Assembly: GCA_030068145.1 (NCBI GenBank)
Contig: JAPJBO010000174.1
Coordinates: forward strand, 1 to 64,000
Source of the DNA: Diplonema papillatum
Taxonomy: Eukaryota; Euglenozoa; Diplonemea; Diplonemida; Diplonemidae
DNA length: 64,000 bases
Direction of reading: 5' to 3'
The position numbers were made by a program, and so were the translations under genes. Below, piece after piece: positions 46,918-57,595 of the stretch. Under the pieces are notes generated by a model that was given only the letters and a program-made list of their open reading frames with translations, searched no databases and had not been told where the DNA came from. Numbering within the stretch: position 1 is the stretch's first letter; each line of letters opens with the position of its first letter.

Positions 46918-48492
46918 ATGGCGAGCTCACGGAAGAAGATGGACAACCGCGTTTTGCTCATCTGTCGCCTGCTGACCTTTGCCGGCACTGCGTACTTCGC
47001 CGCGCTGGTACTCACCTTGTCGGGTAACGAGGTCTCGCGAGCTGGGCCGTCTCCCGCGGCGTTGATTCGTGTTGTCGTCGACCCGCGGAGCGAAGCAACT
47101 GCAGCGGCTACCACCGACGCCCCGGGCCGGTTGCTTGAAGGGAACGAGACGGCGAAGCCCCTGAAAATGCCGTCGGGCTTCTTCCTGCCCGGTGGCAGCG
47201 CTTCCGCAGAAGAAGCCCCGTCCGTGATATCACTCGGCGGGCCGCTCAAGAGCGCCGGCAAATACCTCGCGGGAACCGTGGCCTGGAAGCCCGCGGCTTG
47301 CGAAGGGGTGGTCACGCTAGTCCGAACCCCTTGCAACGCGACGGCGGAACGGCGAACCAACGTGTCCCACGACCCGCGGTGGGACGCGTACCTCAAAGAG
47401 TTCGAGGGTCCGGACGCTTTCCGCGTAGTCGTGACGTCCGACCAAGAGCTGCTTCCCTTGCGCGTGGTTTACTCGCGCGGCGACTCGTGCGAGTGGCAGG
47501 GACGGTTCCAGCTGCGGAAAGGCGCTTCGGGGGTCAAAATCTTGGCGAAGTGGGACACGGACAACTACAACGGCATCTCCGAGACCATCGACACAGTGAC
47601 GTCGTTTCGCAACAAGTACTATCACCACGGCTTCCTCGTGGGTGACTGCGTAAATGTCAAAAATTCCAGTGCCTCGGTCCCGGACGAGACCCTTGAACAC
47701 CGGTTTGTTCGGGTGAGCGAGCGGGAGCGGGGCGACCGGTTTAAGTGGTGGTCGGGGGTACGCGGGTCGGAATGGAGGTGGGTTGGGGACCGGAGCTTCG
47801 ATCCAGGCCCGACGGAGTCGTGCGCGGTTTCGAAGACCTCGGTCCTTTTCGTGGGCGACTCGCAGGTGCGGACGGTCTGGCGACACTGGCAGGCCACCCT
47901 GACGCGGTCTCCCGTCGTCCTGTGGAAGACGTTCCACGACGAATCCACCTTCGGCGAAGGCCACAAACACGCGTTCGACTTCAACGTGTTTCTTGAGAAC
48001 ATCGTGTCTTGCGACGGGAGTCAGGACTCGCCGGTTTGCATGAACAGCAGGCGGATGATCGAGGCATTCGACGTCGTTGTCCTCGGCTTCGGCGCTTGGC
48101 CGGCTAACAGCGGGTGGACGCACCAGCGAGTCTTTACAGCACTAGACCGACTTTTCGCAGCGATGCGCACGTACAACGCTACCCGGTTCATCTGGATCGG
48201 GTCTCCAGCCTGGCCGAAGCCCCGTGCCAACAGTCCCGGGTTTCGCATCACGAACCAGCGGTTGCGGTTGTGGAACGACCGGGCCAACGACTTGGCGAGG
48301 GAGCACCATATCGCCGCCGTCCCGTTCTTCTGGATCGCGCTGCCCCACGTGAAGCTGCACCGGGGTGACGGCATGCACTACGACAACAGCATCGTGCTGC
48401 ACACCGTCGTGGAGCAGCTGGCTCCTTTCATTTGCGACCCGTTCCGCGGCGCGCGAGAGGGGGCGCCCAGCAATTCGACGCCGCCCGGTTGA
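46918..48492 (+). CDS. PC-esterase (SGNH-like) type II membrane protein, putative glycan O-acyltransferase
   Basis: The single exon encodes 524 aa from the ATG at 46918 (GCGAACGATGGC-like context, G at +4). In-frame ATGs at 46879 and 46936 are alternatives. A basic N-terminus (SSRKK) is followed by one hydrophobic segment at about residues 11-35, which predicts a type II Golgi membrane protein with a luminal catalytic domain. N-glycosylation-type sites (NVS, NSS, NAT, NST) fit this. The catalytic motifs of the PC-esterase/GDSL family are present: GDS at 313-315 (nucleophile Ser315) and a DGxHYD block with Asp484 and His487. Related proteins (NXPE, CAS1-like, plant TBL groups) acetylate sugars on glycans. 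The acceptor cannot be deduced from the sequence. Confidence 0.88.
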   Translation: MASSRKKMDNRVLLICRLLTFAGTAYFAALVLTLSGNEVSRAGPSPAALIRVVVDPRSEATAAATTDAPGRLLEGNETAKPLKMPSGFFLPGGSASAEEAPSVISLGGPLKSAGKYLAGTVAWKPAACEGVVTLVRTPCNATAERRTNVSHDPRWDAYLKEFEGPDAFRVVVTSDQELLPLRVVYSRGDSCEWQGRFQLRKGASGVKILAKWDTDNYNGISETIDTVTSFRNKYYHHGFLVGDCVNVKNSSASVPDETLEHRFVRVSERERGDRFKWWSGVRGSEWRWVGDRSFDPGPTESCAVSKTSVLFVGDSQVRTVWRHWQATLTRSPVVLWKTFHDESTFGEGHKHAFDFNVFLENIVSCDGSQDSPVCMNSRRMIEAFDVVVLGFGAWPANSGWTHQRVFTALDRLFAAMRTYNATRFIWIGSPAWPKPRANSPGFRITNQRLRLWNDRANDLAREHHIAAVPFFWIALPHVKLHRGDGMHYDNSIVLHTVVEQLAPFICDPFRGAREGAPSNSTPPG

Positions 48493-49424
48493 CCCTGGTT
48501 TGGAGACGGTGGGGCTCCCTGCGAAGCCGCCACCACGGGTGCTGCAGAGAGTTTTTGCCGTTCCCCCCTGGGGGAATTTGTGTACAGAGGAGGTGCGGTG
48601 AGTGCACTTACGAACAACACAGGTAGTGGGTTGTTTGGAAAATTGCAAAAGCGTGCGAAGTGCGAAGTGCGCCCAGCTTCCTCGGCGCGCGCAGCACGAG
48701 AGAAAACGTGGCATCCTCCGAGAAGACCGGGGCGGCACGCCTATCCCTTCGCAGTCTTCTTTTCGGCACCCTCTTTCACCCCATCTTCTGTAGCTGGACT
48801 GCCCCGTGTAGGCCTGTGGACCAAGTCCCGGTCGAACAGCCCTGATTCCGCATGGCAGGTCGCGTTTGTCGAATCCACCCAGTTGCCAAGACCGACGGCA
48901 GGTGTACTACCTAATCCTGTAGCTGTCTGCCCAAGCAAGTCTATGAAGTTGACCCTACACAGGAAAAGCTGTTCCCACTGAGGGATCATCGGATGCTCCC
49001 AGGCGACTAGAAATGAGACACACGTGCATCTCTCGCATCGTTCGTTGTCATTTACACGCATGGTCAGCTTTTTGCTGCTTGCTGCTTCTCGAGTTGTTTT
49101 GCCTTCCTCTTCTTGCGGCGTTGTTCAGTCCGAAACGACTTCGTAGTCTTCGAGTTGAAAGTGTGCAAATGCCGGTGTAGCCAACAAGACCTCTTGTGAG
49201 ATTGTGCTCCTCACGGTTGCGGTAGTCGGAACCCCGAACGTGACCTAAAGCACGACCGATCCCCTTTCGTGACAAAAACGAAGGACAATACCGACCTTCT
49301 AATCCGCAAATAGCGCTAGTAAAAACAACCTCGGGCGGAAGACTTCTTCCCTGAAGAGTTTCTCACGTCCGCACGTGCCGACTCGTGTTGCCCGGGATAA
49401 CTCATCCAAGAAGAAAAAGGAAAA
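48493..49424. other. Intergenic region between PC-esterase and rpiB copies
   Basis: I see no gene, recognised repeat or RNA here. Open frames such as 48580-48981 show no domain or codon bias. The 40 bases before 49425 are A-rich (AAGAAGAAAAAGG) and are partly repeated ahead of the second rpiB copy at 50127, so the duplication included part of the leader. Confidence 0.5.
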
Positions 49425-49738
49425 ATGTTCAAGAAGGCTATTCTGGGCGGCGACGGCGCGGTGCCGGCCGTCCGGATGAAGCTGGTGCAGATGCTCGAGC
49501 CCCTGAAAGTCGAAGTGGTCGACTGCGGCCACTGCGCCGACTTCCCGGACGCGGCGAAGGACGTCAGCCTGCGGGTGACGGGCGAGGGCGCCGCCAGCTT
49601 CGGCGTCCTGATCTGCGGCAGCGGCACGGGCGTCTCGATCGCTGCAAACAAGGTCCCCGGGATCCGCGCTGCGTTCTGCCACGACCACCTCACCGCGAAG
49701 CTCGCCTGGGCGCACAACAACGCGAACGTGCTGCGCGT
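49425..49738 (+). pseudogene. Truncated duplicate of the rpiB gene (first 104 codons)
   Basis: This segment is about 97% identical to 50127-50437, the start of the complete rpiB gene. It retains the GGDGA segment and CGSGTG of domain 1 but breaks off just after NNANVL. At the break it runs straight into an inverted copy of its own last 65 bases. The reading frame stays open through the hairpin and the following spacer, and is in phase with the second copy to 50789, so an extended fusion protein is formally possible. I consider it a recent partial duplication. Confidence 0.8.
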
Positions 49739-49825
49739 GGACATAAGCTTGGTGTTGGCAACGCGCAGCACGTTCGCGTTGTTGTGCGCCCAGGCGAGCT
49801 TCGCGGTGAGGTGGTCGTGGCAGAA
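49674..49825. repeat. Perfect inverted repeat, 65-bp arms, 22-bp spacer
   Basis: The left arm 49674-49738 is the end of the truncated rpiB copy. The right arm 49761-49825 is its exact reverse complement. The spacer is 49739-49760. A transcript through this region would fold into a 65-bp perfect hairpin made of rpiB coding sequence. Confidence 0.95.
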
Positions 49826-49967
49826 AGGGGAAAAGTCAGAAACAAGAAACCCCCTTTTTCGCGAGAAGGCGGCTCTGAGTTGTGAGTGGCGAAGCCCTAA
49901 TGACTTGACTTTTCCTCTGAACCAACCGCACCCTGAAGACTGTGTGAACTTCTCTCATCGACTTTCG

Positions 49968-50013
49968 CTGCAGATTATTGCCACAGATTCTGTGCATTCT
50001 AACCCAAACTCTT
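49968..50013 (+). repeat. Family B repeat core between the rpiB copies
   Basis: GCAGATTATTGCCACAG, ATTCTAACCCAAAC and neighbours match the family B core at 20898-20940. Confidence 0.65.
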
Positions 50014-50126
50014 ATCGGCTTTCGTGGTCCATCAACTCCCTAAGTGAAACTGTGAAAGCGCAGGTTGGGGCGGGAGAGGGTCACTCACAAAAGGAGCAAC
50101 AACCGAAGAAGAAGAGAAAAAGGAAA

Positions 50127-51468
50127 ATGTTCAAGAAGGCTATTCTGGGCGGCGATGGCGCGGTGACGGCCGTCCGGATGAAGCTGGTGCAGATGCTCGA
50201 GTCCCTGAAGGTCGAAGTGGTCGACTGCGGCCACTGCGCCGACTTCCCGGACGCGGCGAAGGACGTCAGCCTGCGGGTGACGGGCGAGGGCGCCGCCAGC
50301 TTCGGCGTCCTGATCTGCGGCAGCGGCACGGGCGTCTCGATCGCTGCGAACAAGGTCCCCGGGATCCGCGCTGCCTTCTGCCACGACCACCTCACCGCGA
50401 AGCTAGCCCGGGCGCACAACAACGCGAACGTGCTGTGCATGGGAGCCCGCACCATGGGCCCCGACACCATGGTAGACATGCTCGAGACCTTCGTGAACAC
50501 CCCCTTCGAAGGCGGCCGCCACGAGGCCCGCGTCAACAAGATGATGGCCATCGACCGCACCGCACCGGGCGGCGCGGCGCCCGCCGATGCCGAAGGCGGG
50601 GACGTGTACGTCAGCTGCGACCATGCCGCTTGGCAGGAAACCGGCGACGTCGTCAGCTTCTTGAGGGACGAGCTCGGCATCAAAAACGTCGTCGACATGG
50701 CTGTCCACTGCGGCGACCGTGTGGACTACCCGGACAAGGCGTCCGTCGTGTGCAAGGAGGTCGTCAAAAGCGGCGGAAGAGGCGTCTTGGTATGAGCTGC
50801 ATCCCTCATCAACTCCCGCTTTCCTGCGAGTTTCCCACCCCTTCACCCGCAGGAGAGAATCTGCGGCGTGGCCAGGTTCCGTCCACGGAGAGCGACGGAT
50901 GGAACGGTTCCGTGTTTGTGCCGACACATATATGGAACCGCCTTGTGTGTCAAGTTTCTATTGCTGCGAAAATTTCTGGTCGGAAATCAGTCGAATTTCG
51001 TGGTCAAAAAGGCGAAGATTTAGTCAAAACCTTTGATCAAGCTTTTGGTCGAAAGTTTTTCGCGAGTAAGGATTTCGCGTTTAATCGACCTTGTCGGAAT
51101 TAGCGGAACTACTTCCTTCAAAGTCAGGGCCTGAGAAAATGGCGATAATAGCGATGTAAGCCATCTATCTTACTTCCGAAAAGCTGCATTTTGACTATTT
51201 CACACCTCTCACACAGCTGTGCGGGTCCGGCATCGGTGTCATGATGGCGGCAAACAAACACAACGGTATTAGGGCAGCCCTGTGCCACGAGGCTTTCACA
51301 GCACGGGCAGCGCGCGTGTACACAAACGCAAATGTGCTATGCATGGGTGCCCGTACGACGGGACCAGAGCTGCACAAAGACATTCTGAGGGCCTTCTTCG
51401 CCGCCTCCTACGACGCCGACAACAACAACCAGAAGGTGAAGAAGATGATGGCTCTGGAGCAGGTGTAG
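50127..51468 (+). CDS. Two-domain ribose-5-phosphate isomerase B (RpiB/LacAB family)
   Basis: Exon 1 is 50127-50789 (221 codons) and exon 2 is 51217-51468 (83 codons plus stop). The phase-0 intron starts GTATGA and ends ACACAG; without splicing the frame stops right after the donor. The product is 304 aa, two RpiB domains in tandem; bacterial RpiB is about 150 aa and works as a dimer. RpiB interconverts ribose 5-phosphate and ribulose 5-phosphate. Domain 1 (about 1-150) has the catalytic Cys64 in CGSGTG, the His97 equivalent to E. coli His99 and the GGRHEAR arginines, but Gly11 replaces the His of the usual Asp-His motif. Domain 2 (about 158-304) has Asp165-His166 and Cys223, but Tyr256 replaces the catalytic His and the arginine segment is lost. 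Start: the ATG after the A-rich leader shared with the truncated upstream copy. Confidence 0.92.
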
Positions 51469-53165
51469 GGAGCGAGCGCCGCGTGAAGGGCACGGTGGAG
51501 GGCCCTTTTTCTTTGCGCCCTCTTCCTCGTTAGCTCACTGAGAAGGACAACGAGGGATCTGAATCTGGGAAGTGTCGCGATTCGTAGAGGCCACCTTCCA
51601 ATAGTCCGCAGATCGACGGTCTAGTGCAGTCTGAGCGTCGGAACCGAAACGCCCGCCTTTTCAGCTGAGTTTCTGTTGAGTCCTGGCCACGATTAATAGA
51701 CGCACCGCACGTCTCCGGAGGGGGTTTGTACGAGACTGCCGGCGCGCATTGATATTGGCTACAGACACGCAGAAGTCAGCTGCCAACGGGCGGAATCAAA
51801 ACACAGATTCGTGGTGCCACGAACATCACATTGCAAATGGGCCAGCCAAGGGGCGAGCAAGTACCTCTGGCTTTCAGACCTTTTCCGCGTGTCCCTTTCT
51901 CCACTTTTAACTCATTGCGACAACGTCGCAGAGGCCTTCTCCCCGAGGCGAATTTTCCGTGTGTTCGGTGGACCTGGCTGTGGCGAGCTACGAACAGCCG
52001 CCCGACCAGACTCGCACCGCTGTCCATACACCTAGGCTCCGCGTTGATGATGGTCCGCCTTAAGTGTCCTTGGCTAGAAGGACCAAACCACGGTGCAGCC
52101 GGTACGGTGTTGAGGACGATATCCATCCCAAGCACGTCCTTGCAATCTCCTGTCCGCGACGGGATAAAGAAGATGAGGAGCCGGGCTTTGCATTTTTTTC
52201 ACGCACATTCGGCGCGTAGAGATGGCGCCCGCGGTCCGGGCTTCCGAACGTCGTTCCTTTTCCTTGCTTCTGTACGGAGCACGCATTCCTGTCTTTTTCT
52301 TTTTTCTTCCGGCTGCCGTGTTCCTCCGCGTTCGTGTTTGGTGCGCGTCAGGTCTTAGAATGACGGTTGGTAGTTCGATTACCAGGCGCATCAACCTCAT
52401 TCCAAGCCTCTGCAAGTTCTCTTCGCTGGTTGTTGGGTCCGCGTTGAACATTGCTCCCACCCGCCCCCGCCCCCCGTCACCACACTTCCGCGATCAAAGA
52501 GGAGCAACATCGTCTAACCGGTAGCATGATTCCCTCCGTTCCGCTTTTTTGTTTCGTGCGTTTCACATTAGCTGGGCGAGCGTCAGTCCTCCAGCACCTA
52601 TTCCGGCACGTCGCCGGACCTGAGACAGGGGGCGCTGCCAAGCGAAGAACAAGGTCTTGCAGTCTTCAGCATTGCACTTCGCTGAACGACAGGTAAACGG
52701 CAGGGGTAACTATTACTGCCTCAGGAAAGCCAGACGCGCTTGAATGGATTAGTGAGGTTCCTTCTGTCCCTACCCGATTATCTGGCGAACCAGCAGTCAA
52801 GGGAACGGTGATTCGCTGAGCAAGCCGAGAACGGCGGACGAGTGGTTGCCACTGCCTTAGGTGCCAACCAACAGCTGTCCTCGAAGCGTCGGGCAGCAGT
52901 CAATACCATTGCACTACGCTGTACGACAGTTGATTTGCGAATGCACGCAGTTCTTCTACCCCGGCTGCAGAATTTAGCGAACGAGTCAAGTCCCGGCGAC
53001 CGGACGGTACTGACCGCAGCCGGACCCTAAGATTTTGCCCCGCCCAGCCAGCCCAAAGGAATCCTGGTGGGGTGTTTCGTAATACCTAGTGGAGGTTCCT
53101 CGAATGAATCGCAAGGTGCAATCAGGAACGGGGGATACGTCTTGGAGGGGCGGGTGACTAGCGGG
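51469..53165. other. Intergenic region downstream of rpiB
   Basis: A family C repeat lies at 51967-52152. No other feature is supported. A 5' exon of the proline-rich gene could lie here, since its first coding exon is open upstream of its first ATG, but no convincing donor-acceptor pair was identified. Confidence 0.45.
51967..52152 (+). repeat. Dispersed repeat family C, copy 3
   Basis: CTGGCTGTGGCGAGCTACG, CAGCCGCCCGACCAGACTCG, GATGATGGTCCGCCTTA and CCAAGCACGTCCTTGCAA match the copy at 34175-34378 in order. Confidence 0.8.
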
Positions 53166-56100
53166 ATGGCGCACCCATGGTGGTTGTCGCCGACGCACGC
53201 CTCTTCGGAGAACGAAGACGCGCCGCTTCATGAGCCGCCTCCGTACCGAGAAGGAAGTGCCGGCAGCCGGACTACAATGTCGGTGAGTCAGAGCCCGGAC
53301 CGTATTGAAGACGCGTACAGGCGGCTTGCGGACGGCAGCAGAACCGCATCGGTTTCCCGGTGGGGCGACGTCATCAGCGGTTTGAAGGATTACCGCCCAG
53401 CATCGGCTGGTCCAGATGCAGCGCAAAGGCGGTATGCACCGCCCTCCACGGGCCTCGACTCGCCGACTGGCTCTCCGAACAGAGCCGAGCCCGCATCCCC
53501 TTCGCAGTGCTTCGGACCTGTTTCCACCGGCGCGCCTCCTCCACCACACCCTCCGATCCCCACACCAACACCCCCCACGTCCAGCCCCGCTCTGCCTCCG
53601 CAGCAGGCTGTGGGCAATCGGCCGTTGTACCCGCCGAGGCCACCACCGCCGACTGCAGTTTCCGGGCGTGCTTCCCAGCCTCCTCCGACACCTCCGTCGC
53701 ACCCTGTCGAAGCGCCGAGTCCAGCGCTGGACGGCACCCCGAACGTCGCATCGTCGTCCGTATCGATGGCGTCTCCGTCGCACCAACGCGCGGTGGCTGC
53801 TGAGGAAAGAGCGCAGCAGCTCGAGAGGGAAGTGGAAGAGCTCCGGCGGCAGCTGCTGAAGAGGAGGGCCGCGGATGAGCGGGACACGAGGCCGCCGCCG
53901 CCCGGGACGCTCTGCCAGCAGACAGAAGCCCTCCCGCTGCGCACGCGGCAGCCGTCGTACTGCGCTGAGTACGAGGCGGAACGGGATCGGTACTCCGAAT
54001 CTTACCTCCACACCCACGCCCGTGGACCGCCACCGCCTCCACAACACGAGGAACGCGATGCCTACAACTCGCACGTGCCTCCCCCTTTCCCCGTGTACCG
54101 AGCACCTGTTGCGCGGCCTATAGAATCCATGAATATGCTCAATTCAGCCCACCGCAGCTACAGCACCCCCGGGCTTCCGAACGAATCGCATTGGAACCGA
54201 GCACGCCACCCAGCCCGCGGCCCCGAACCGGAGAACGACGATTACTACACGGAAGCGTACCCCGCGCCGAGCCAACCGCTTCGCCGACGGTTCTCGTCCA
54301 ACGGCCCCGCCGTGCGCCCCGATTTGGCGAGGACGCGTTCGGGGTCGGTACCGCACCGGAGGCCCAGCGTGGTGTCGGCGCGGAGCCGGGCGGCGGCCGG
54401 GGATTCGGACGCGGCAGACGACTTCGAGCTGGCCGACGACTTGGCGCGGCAGCGCGCGCAGCGCCGCGCGAAGCTGCAAAACCGATGGGTGAAGGAGAAG
54501 AACTTCAACTTCGGCCGGCACCTCGTCGACAAGGGGAACATCGAAAACCACTACTCCGCGGTGTGGGCGGACAGCTTGCGGGTGTGTGCTTCGGTTGTCC
54601 ACCCTTTTGCTCGTGAGCGCGCTTTTTTTTGTATAAGCACCTGCTTTGTAGGAAATACTTGAGGAGGCTGCCGGCTGCAAAAGATCAAAGGAGTTAAATG
54701 TGATGTAGCCCACACGAAACACAGGTGAATCTGGGTTCAGTGGCGGGCGTAACCGTTCAACAAAATGCCGAAGCAACTCGACAGGTCGGGCGCGGTGAGT
54801 TGGGCGAAGAGGGTGATGTCCCGTCCCTTTTTTCATTCACCGCAAACAACCGCCGACTCGCGGCGGTACTGAAGGTCGCACGCAACGACTGCCACCACTA
54901 AAAACAAGCTTTGGATTGGGCGGGCTTGCTAGGTAACTGCATGCCGACGCAATTATCAACAAAGGTCCGTCTGGATCGTGGTTCGCGGTCGATGCAACCG
55001 CGAATCTTTCGGCATCTTCGTCATTTTATTCTTGCATGCTCGCAAGAGCAGCGAGGCTTTCGCCAAGTTGTCTCCTGCCCACTGTCCACCTCACTGGAAG
55101 GCGTTCGCGACCTGAACGTTAAGGCCTCTTGCTGGCTCGTCATCGAATGAGTTGTGACTTTACCGCACTTACAAAATGCCGATGGCGCGTTTTTTTACAA
55201 TTGCTCCAAGTGCCAAAGGTTCTGCGCGCGCGCACCTTCGTCGTGAAGGACAACTGTATGTGCGACGCCGGGCACTTTGTACCAGAACACCGAGCCAAGA
55301 CAATGAACTTGGAAGGAAACCACGCCGTGAAGGCTGCGTTTTCGTGTCCGAAGTCGGCAGCATCAATTTATTTGTCGTATAAGATCGAAGATCTTAGAAG
55401 ATTGATACTATTCCAACGAGAACTAACACTTGTACAAATGTTATTATTACCCCGTCGCTATCCCGAGGAAAAAACAGTAATTTACCCCCTCGCTTTCAGA
55501 CTTTTGTTTGAAGTTGTTCGCGGCACCTCTGCGGCCGCACCCGCTCCACTTGCGCGACCGAGCGCTGCCTGTGAAGCGTCTGCCCTCTTCGTGCCGTGCA
55601 ATACGACCGGTGGCACATCGCGATTCCATTTCATCGCCGACCCTGGATTCTGGACATCCCATACCTTGTTTAAGCACTGCAAGAGCAGTGCCATTACCCT
55701 ACTTTGACTGTGTTGTGCGTCAGCCTCAGCTGGGACATCCATGTGCCGTCGAAAGGCAGCATGGTGCCGTGCTCGACGATCCTTCTCCAGTCGGGTGTCA
55801 CCTTATGTTTGCACCTGCTTCGGGCAGCATTTGTACCATGATCAACTGTATGGTCGCCGCCTACCAGGTGCTACGGTCAGTGGGTCTGAGACTGCCGGTG
55901 ATGACGGAGCCAGTCCCGCTGACGTAGCCGCGCTTGCTCAATTTTGACCGTTCTTTTTTGTCGTTGTAGTCACAATGTTGTGTGTTTGGAGCAGCAGTCG
56001 AGTTGGGAGGCAGACCCCCCAGCGAGCTGTGTAATGGAATTCCCTCGATGAATCGCAAGGGCATCCTCTTGTTGTAGCCGTGTTGTGCATGAGGCGGCCC

Positions 56101-56531
56101 GGGGGCCTGGTCAACGAAACGAGGCAACGCAGCTGAAAGGCACCGGCACAGGACAATGAGAAAGGGGCACGTGCTCCCATGCGACATTCACTCATCCCCA
56201 GAATTTCGAAACAGGAAGTGAGATGATAGTTCACGGACTCTCTTCATAACCCAAGAGGTTTCAGCATCATAACTCAATTCGCAACCAACAGAACCTTCCG
56301 CCGCCATTCGAACGGCCGCAGTGGAACTGCCATCTCAAGCGGGACATTGGGTGGATGCCAGTAAACGAGCACGACAAGGCCTCCAGCACGCGGTCTTCCA
56401 GTGTTCCTAAGAAGCCCCTGCGGTCGCGACAGACTTATGACGAGACGGACGTCACGTACGAGGATGAGCGATATACCACGAACCCTAAGGACTTCAACCT
56501 GAAGTCATTCCACCCGCCCGGTTACTTCTAG
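53166..56531 (+). CDS. Proline-rich coiled-coil protein of unknown function, two exons
   Basis: Exon 1 is 53166-54581 (472 codons). Exon 2 is 56265-56531 (88 codons and TAG), after a 1683-nt phase-0 intron that starts GTGTGT and ends TTTCAG. The product is 560 aa from the first ATG; an ATG at 53278 (MSVSQSPDRIED) is an alternative. The middle is rich in Pro, Ser and Ala. A short coiled coil with heptad Leu/Val spacing lies at about residues 202-235 (coding 53770-53870). A basic Arg-rich stretch precedes the conserved-looking block KNFNFGRHLVDKGNIENHY near the exon end. The last exon encodes a Pro/Trp-containing, charged C-terminus ending HPPGYF. It contains no in-frame ATG that would open a long frame, so it is easily missed. 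The coherent sequence and matching phase support it. No family is recognised; disordered scaffolds and flagellar accessory proteins can look like this, but that is a guess. Confidence 0.68.
54628..54765 (+). repeat. Family A repeat inside an intron, 3'-truncated
   Basis: It starts TGTATAAGCACCTGCTTTG and continues to GGCGGGCGTAACCGTTCAAC, then leaves the consensus. It begins about 47 bases after the proposed donor at 54582. Confidence 0.85.
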
Positions 56532-57595
56532 ACCTTGGTTGAAGACGCAATAGGTGCACGATGCTTCTCTGCTTTCTCCCTTTGTTACACACGGTCTTCT
56601 TCTCTGTCATCGGTTATTTATGACACCCTAAACGAGCGATGTACCATTGGCACAGCTTCTGCAGACTTCCAACGTCCCTGGGGAGACCGTTGCCAGTGAA
56701 GTTGATGGTTGTCGATTGTCACAAACCCGACGTGGCATACAACAGCACCTGCTTGCGGCATCTGTTACGCTTGCGGCCGACGAAGAACCCCTACAGGGGC
56801 GGAGAAAACGTGTTGTATGTGGTTTTCATGAGACCAGGTCCCGGGATGTTGGCCCAAAAACTCTGTGCCATGAGATCATGACCCCAATCTAGATGTAGGG
56901 TCATGGCCCACAGTCTCTATTAGATCAGGTGAAAGTAGTACCTTCAGAAGCGCCCTTTTTAGCTCATTGAGGCCCCTGCGGGCCTATCAAAAGTGCCACT
57001 AAGACGGTGTAAACAATGTCTTCCAACCTTCAGTTCTAGAATGCGCGATGGGTTGGGTGACCCTTTTTTACTCGAAAGCTTGCCGCCCGCCCGCCCTCCC
57101 CAAGTGTCATCAACAAGACAATGGAACTTCCTCTCCAACACCTTTTAGATTGTCCTCCTTTTCTGAGTACCCTTGGCGTTGCACCCAGCCAGCTTCTTTT
57201 TCCGCTTCCGCGGCTTCGCCCGCAGGTGGTTGCCCTCTCCCCCCCCGCACGTGTTGAGTTGTTTCTTATTGTCCCATCTTTTCCTACTCGTGCGGGGGGA
57301 AGAGGGGGCGCCATAGTTTTGCTGTAGACGTTCCTAGATGCCGCGTGCCGTCGAGTCTTCCCTTTCGCATAAGGCTTTCTCCGTTTGTGTTCCCGTTTCC
57401 CGGCATCAAGTTGCGCTGTCAAAGCAGCTTTGCAACCTTGCAAGCGGTGCTGCAGGGTTTGCGGAGGGAAACCCCTCCAGTACACGCGATGAGTGAAAAA
57501 TTTGCAAATGTGCTAGTAGTCTGGACTTCCGCGCCCCCTGACCTGCAATGCGGGTTTTCAGGCAAGAAAGGGGGTCGTGAAAGGAGGGGGGGACG
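56532..57595. other. Short intergenic region
   Basis: No repeat family, RNA gene or domain-bearing frame was seen. The stretch between the proline-rich gene and the 57.6-kb gene may include both a 3' UTR and a promoter. The sequence just before 57596 is G-rich (GAAAGGAGGGGGGGACG). Confidence 0.45.

Noticed and set aside
55129..55707. 192-codon frame inside the proline-rich gene's intron
   Set aside because: No domain, different codon use from real exons, and it lacks matching splice signals.
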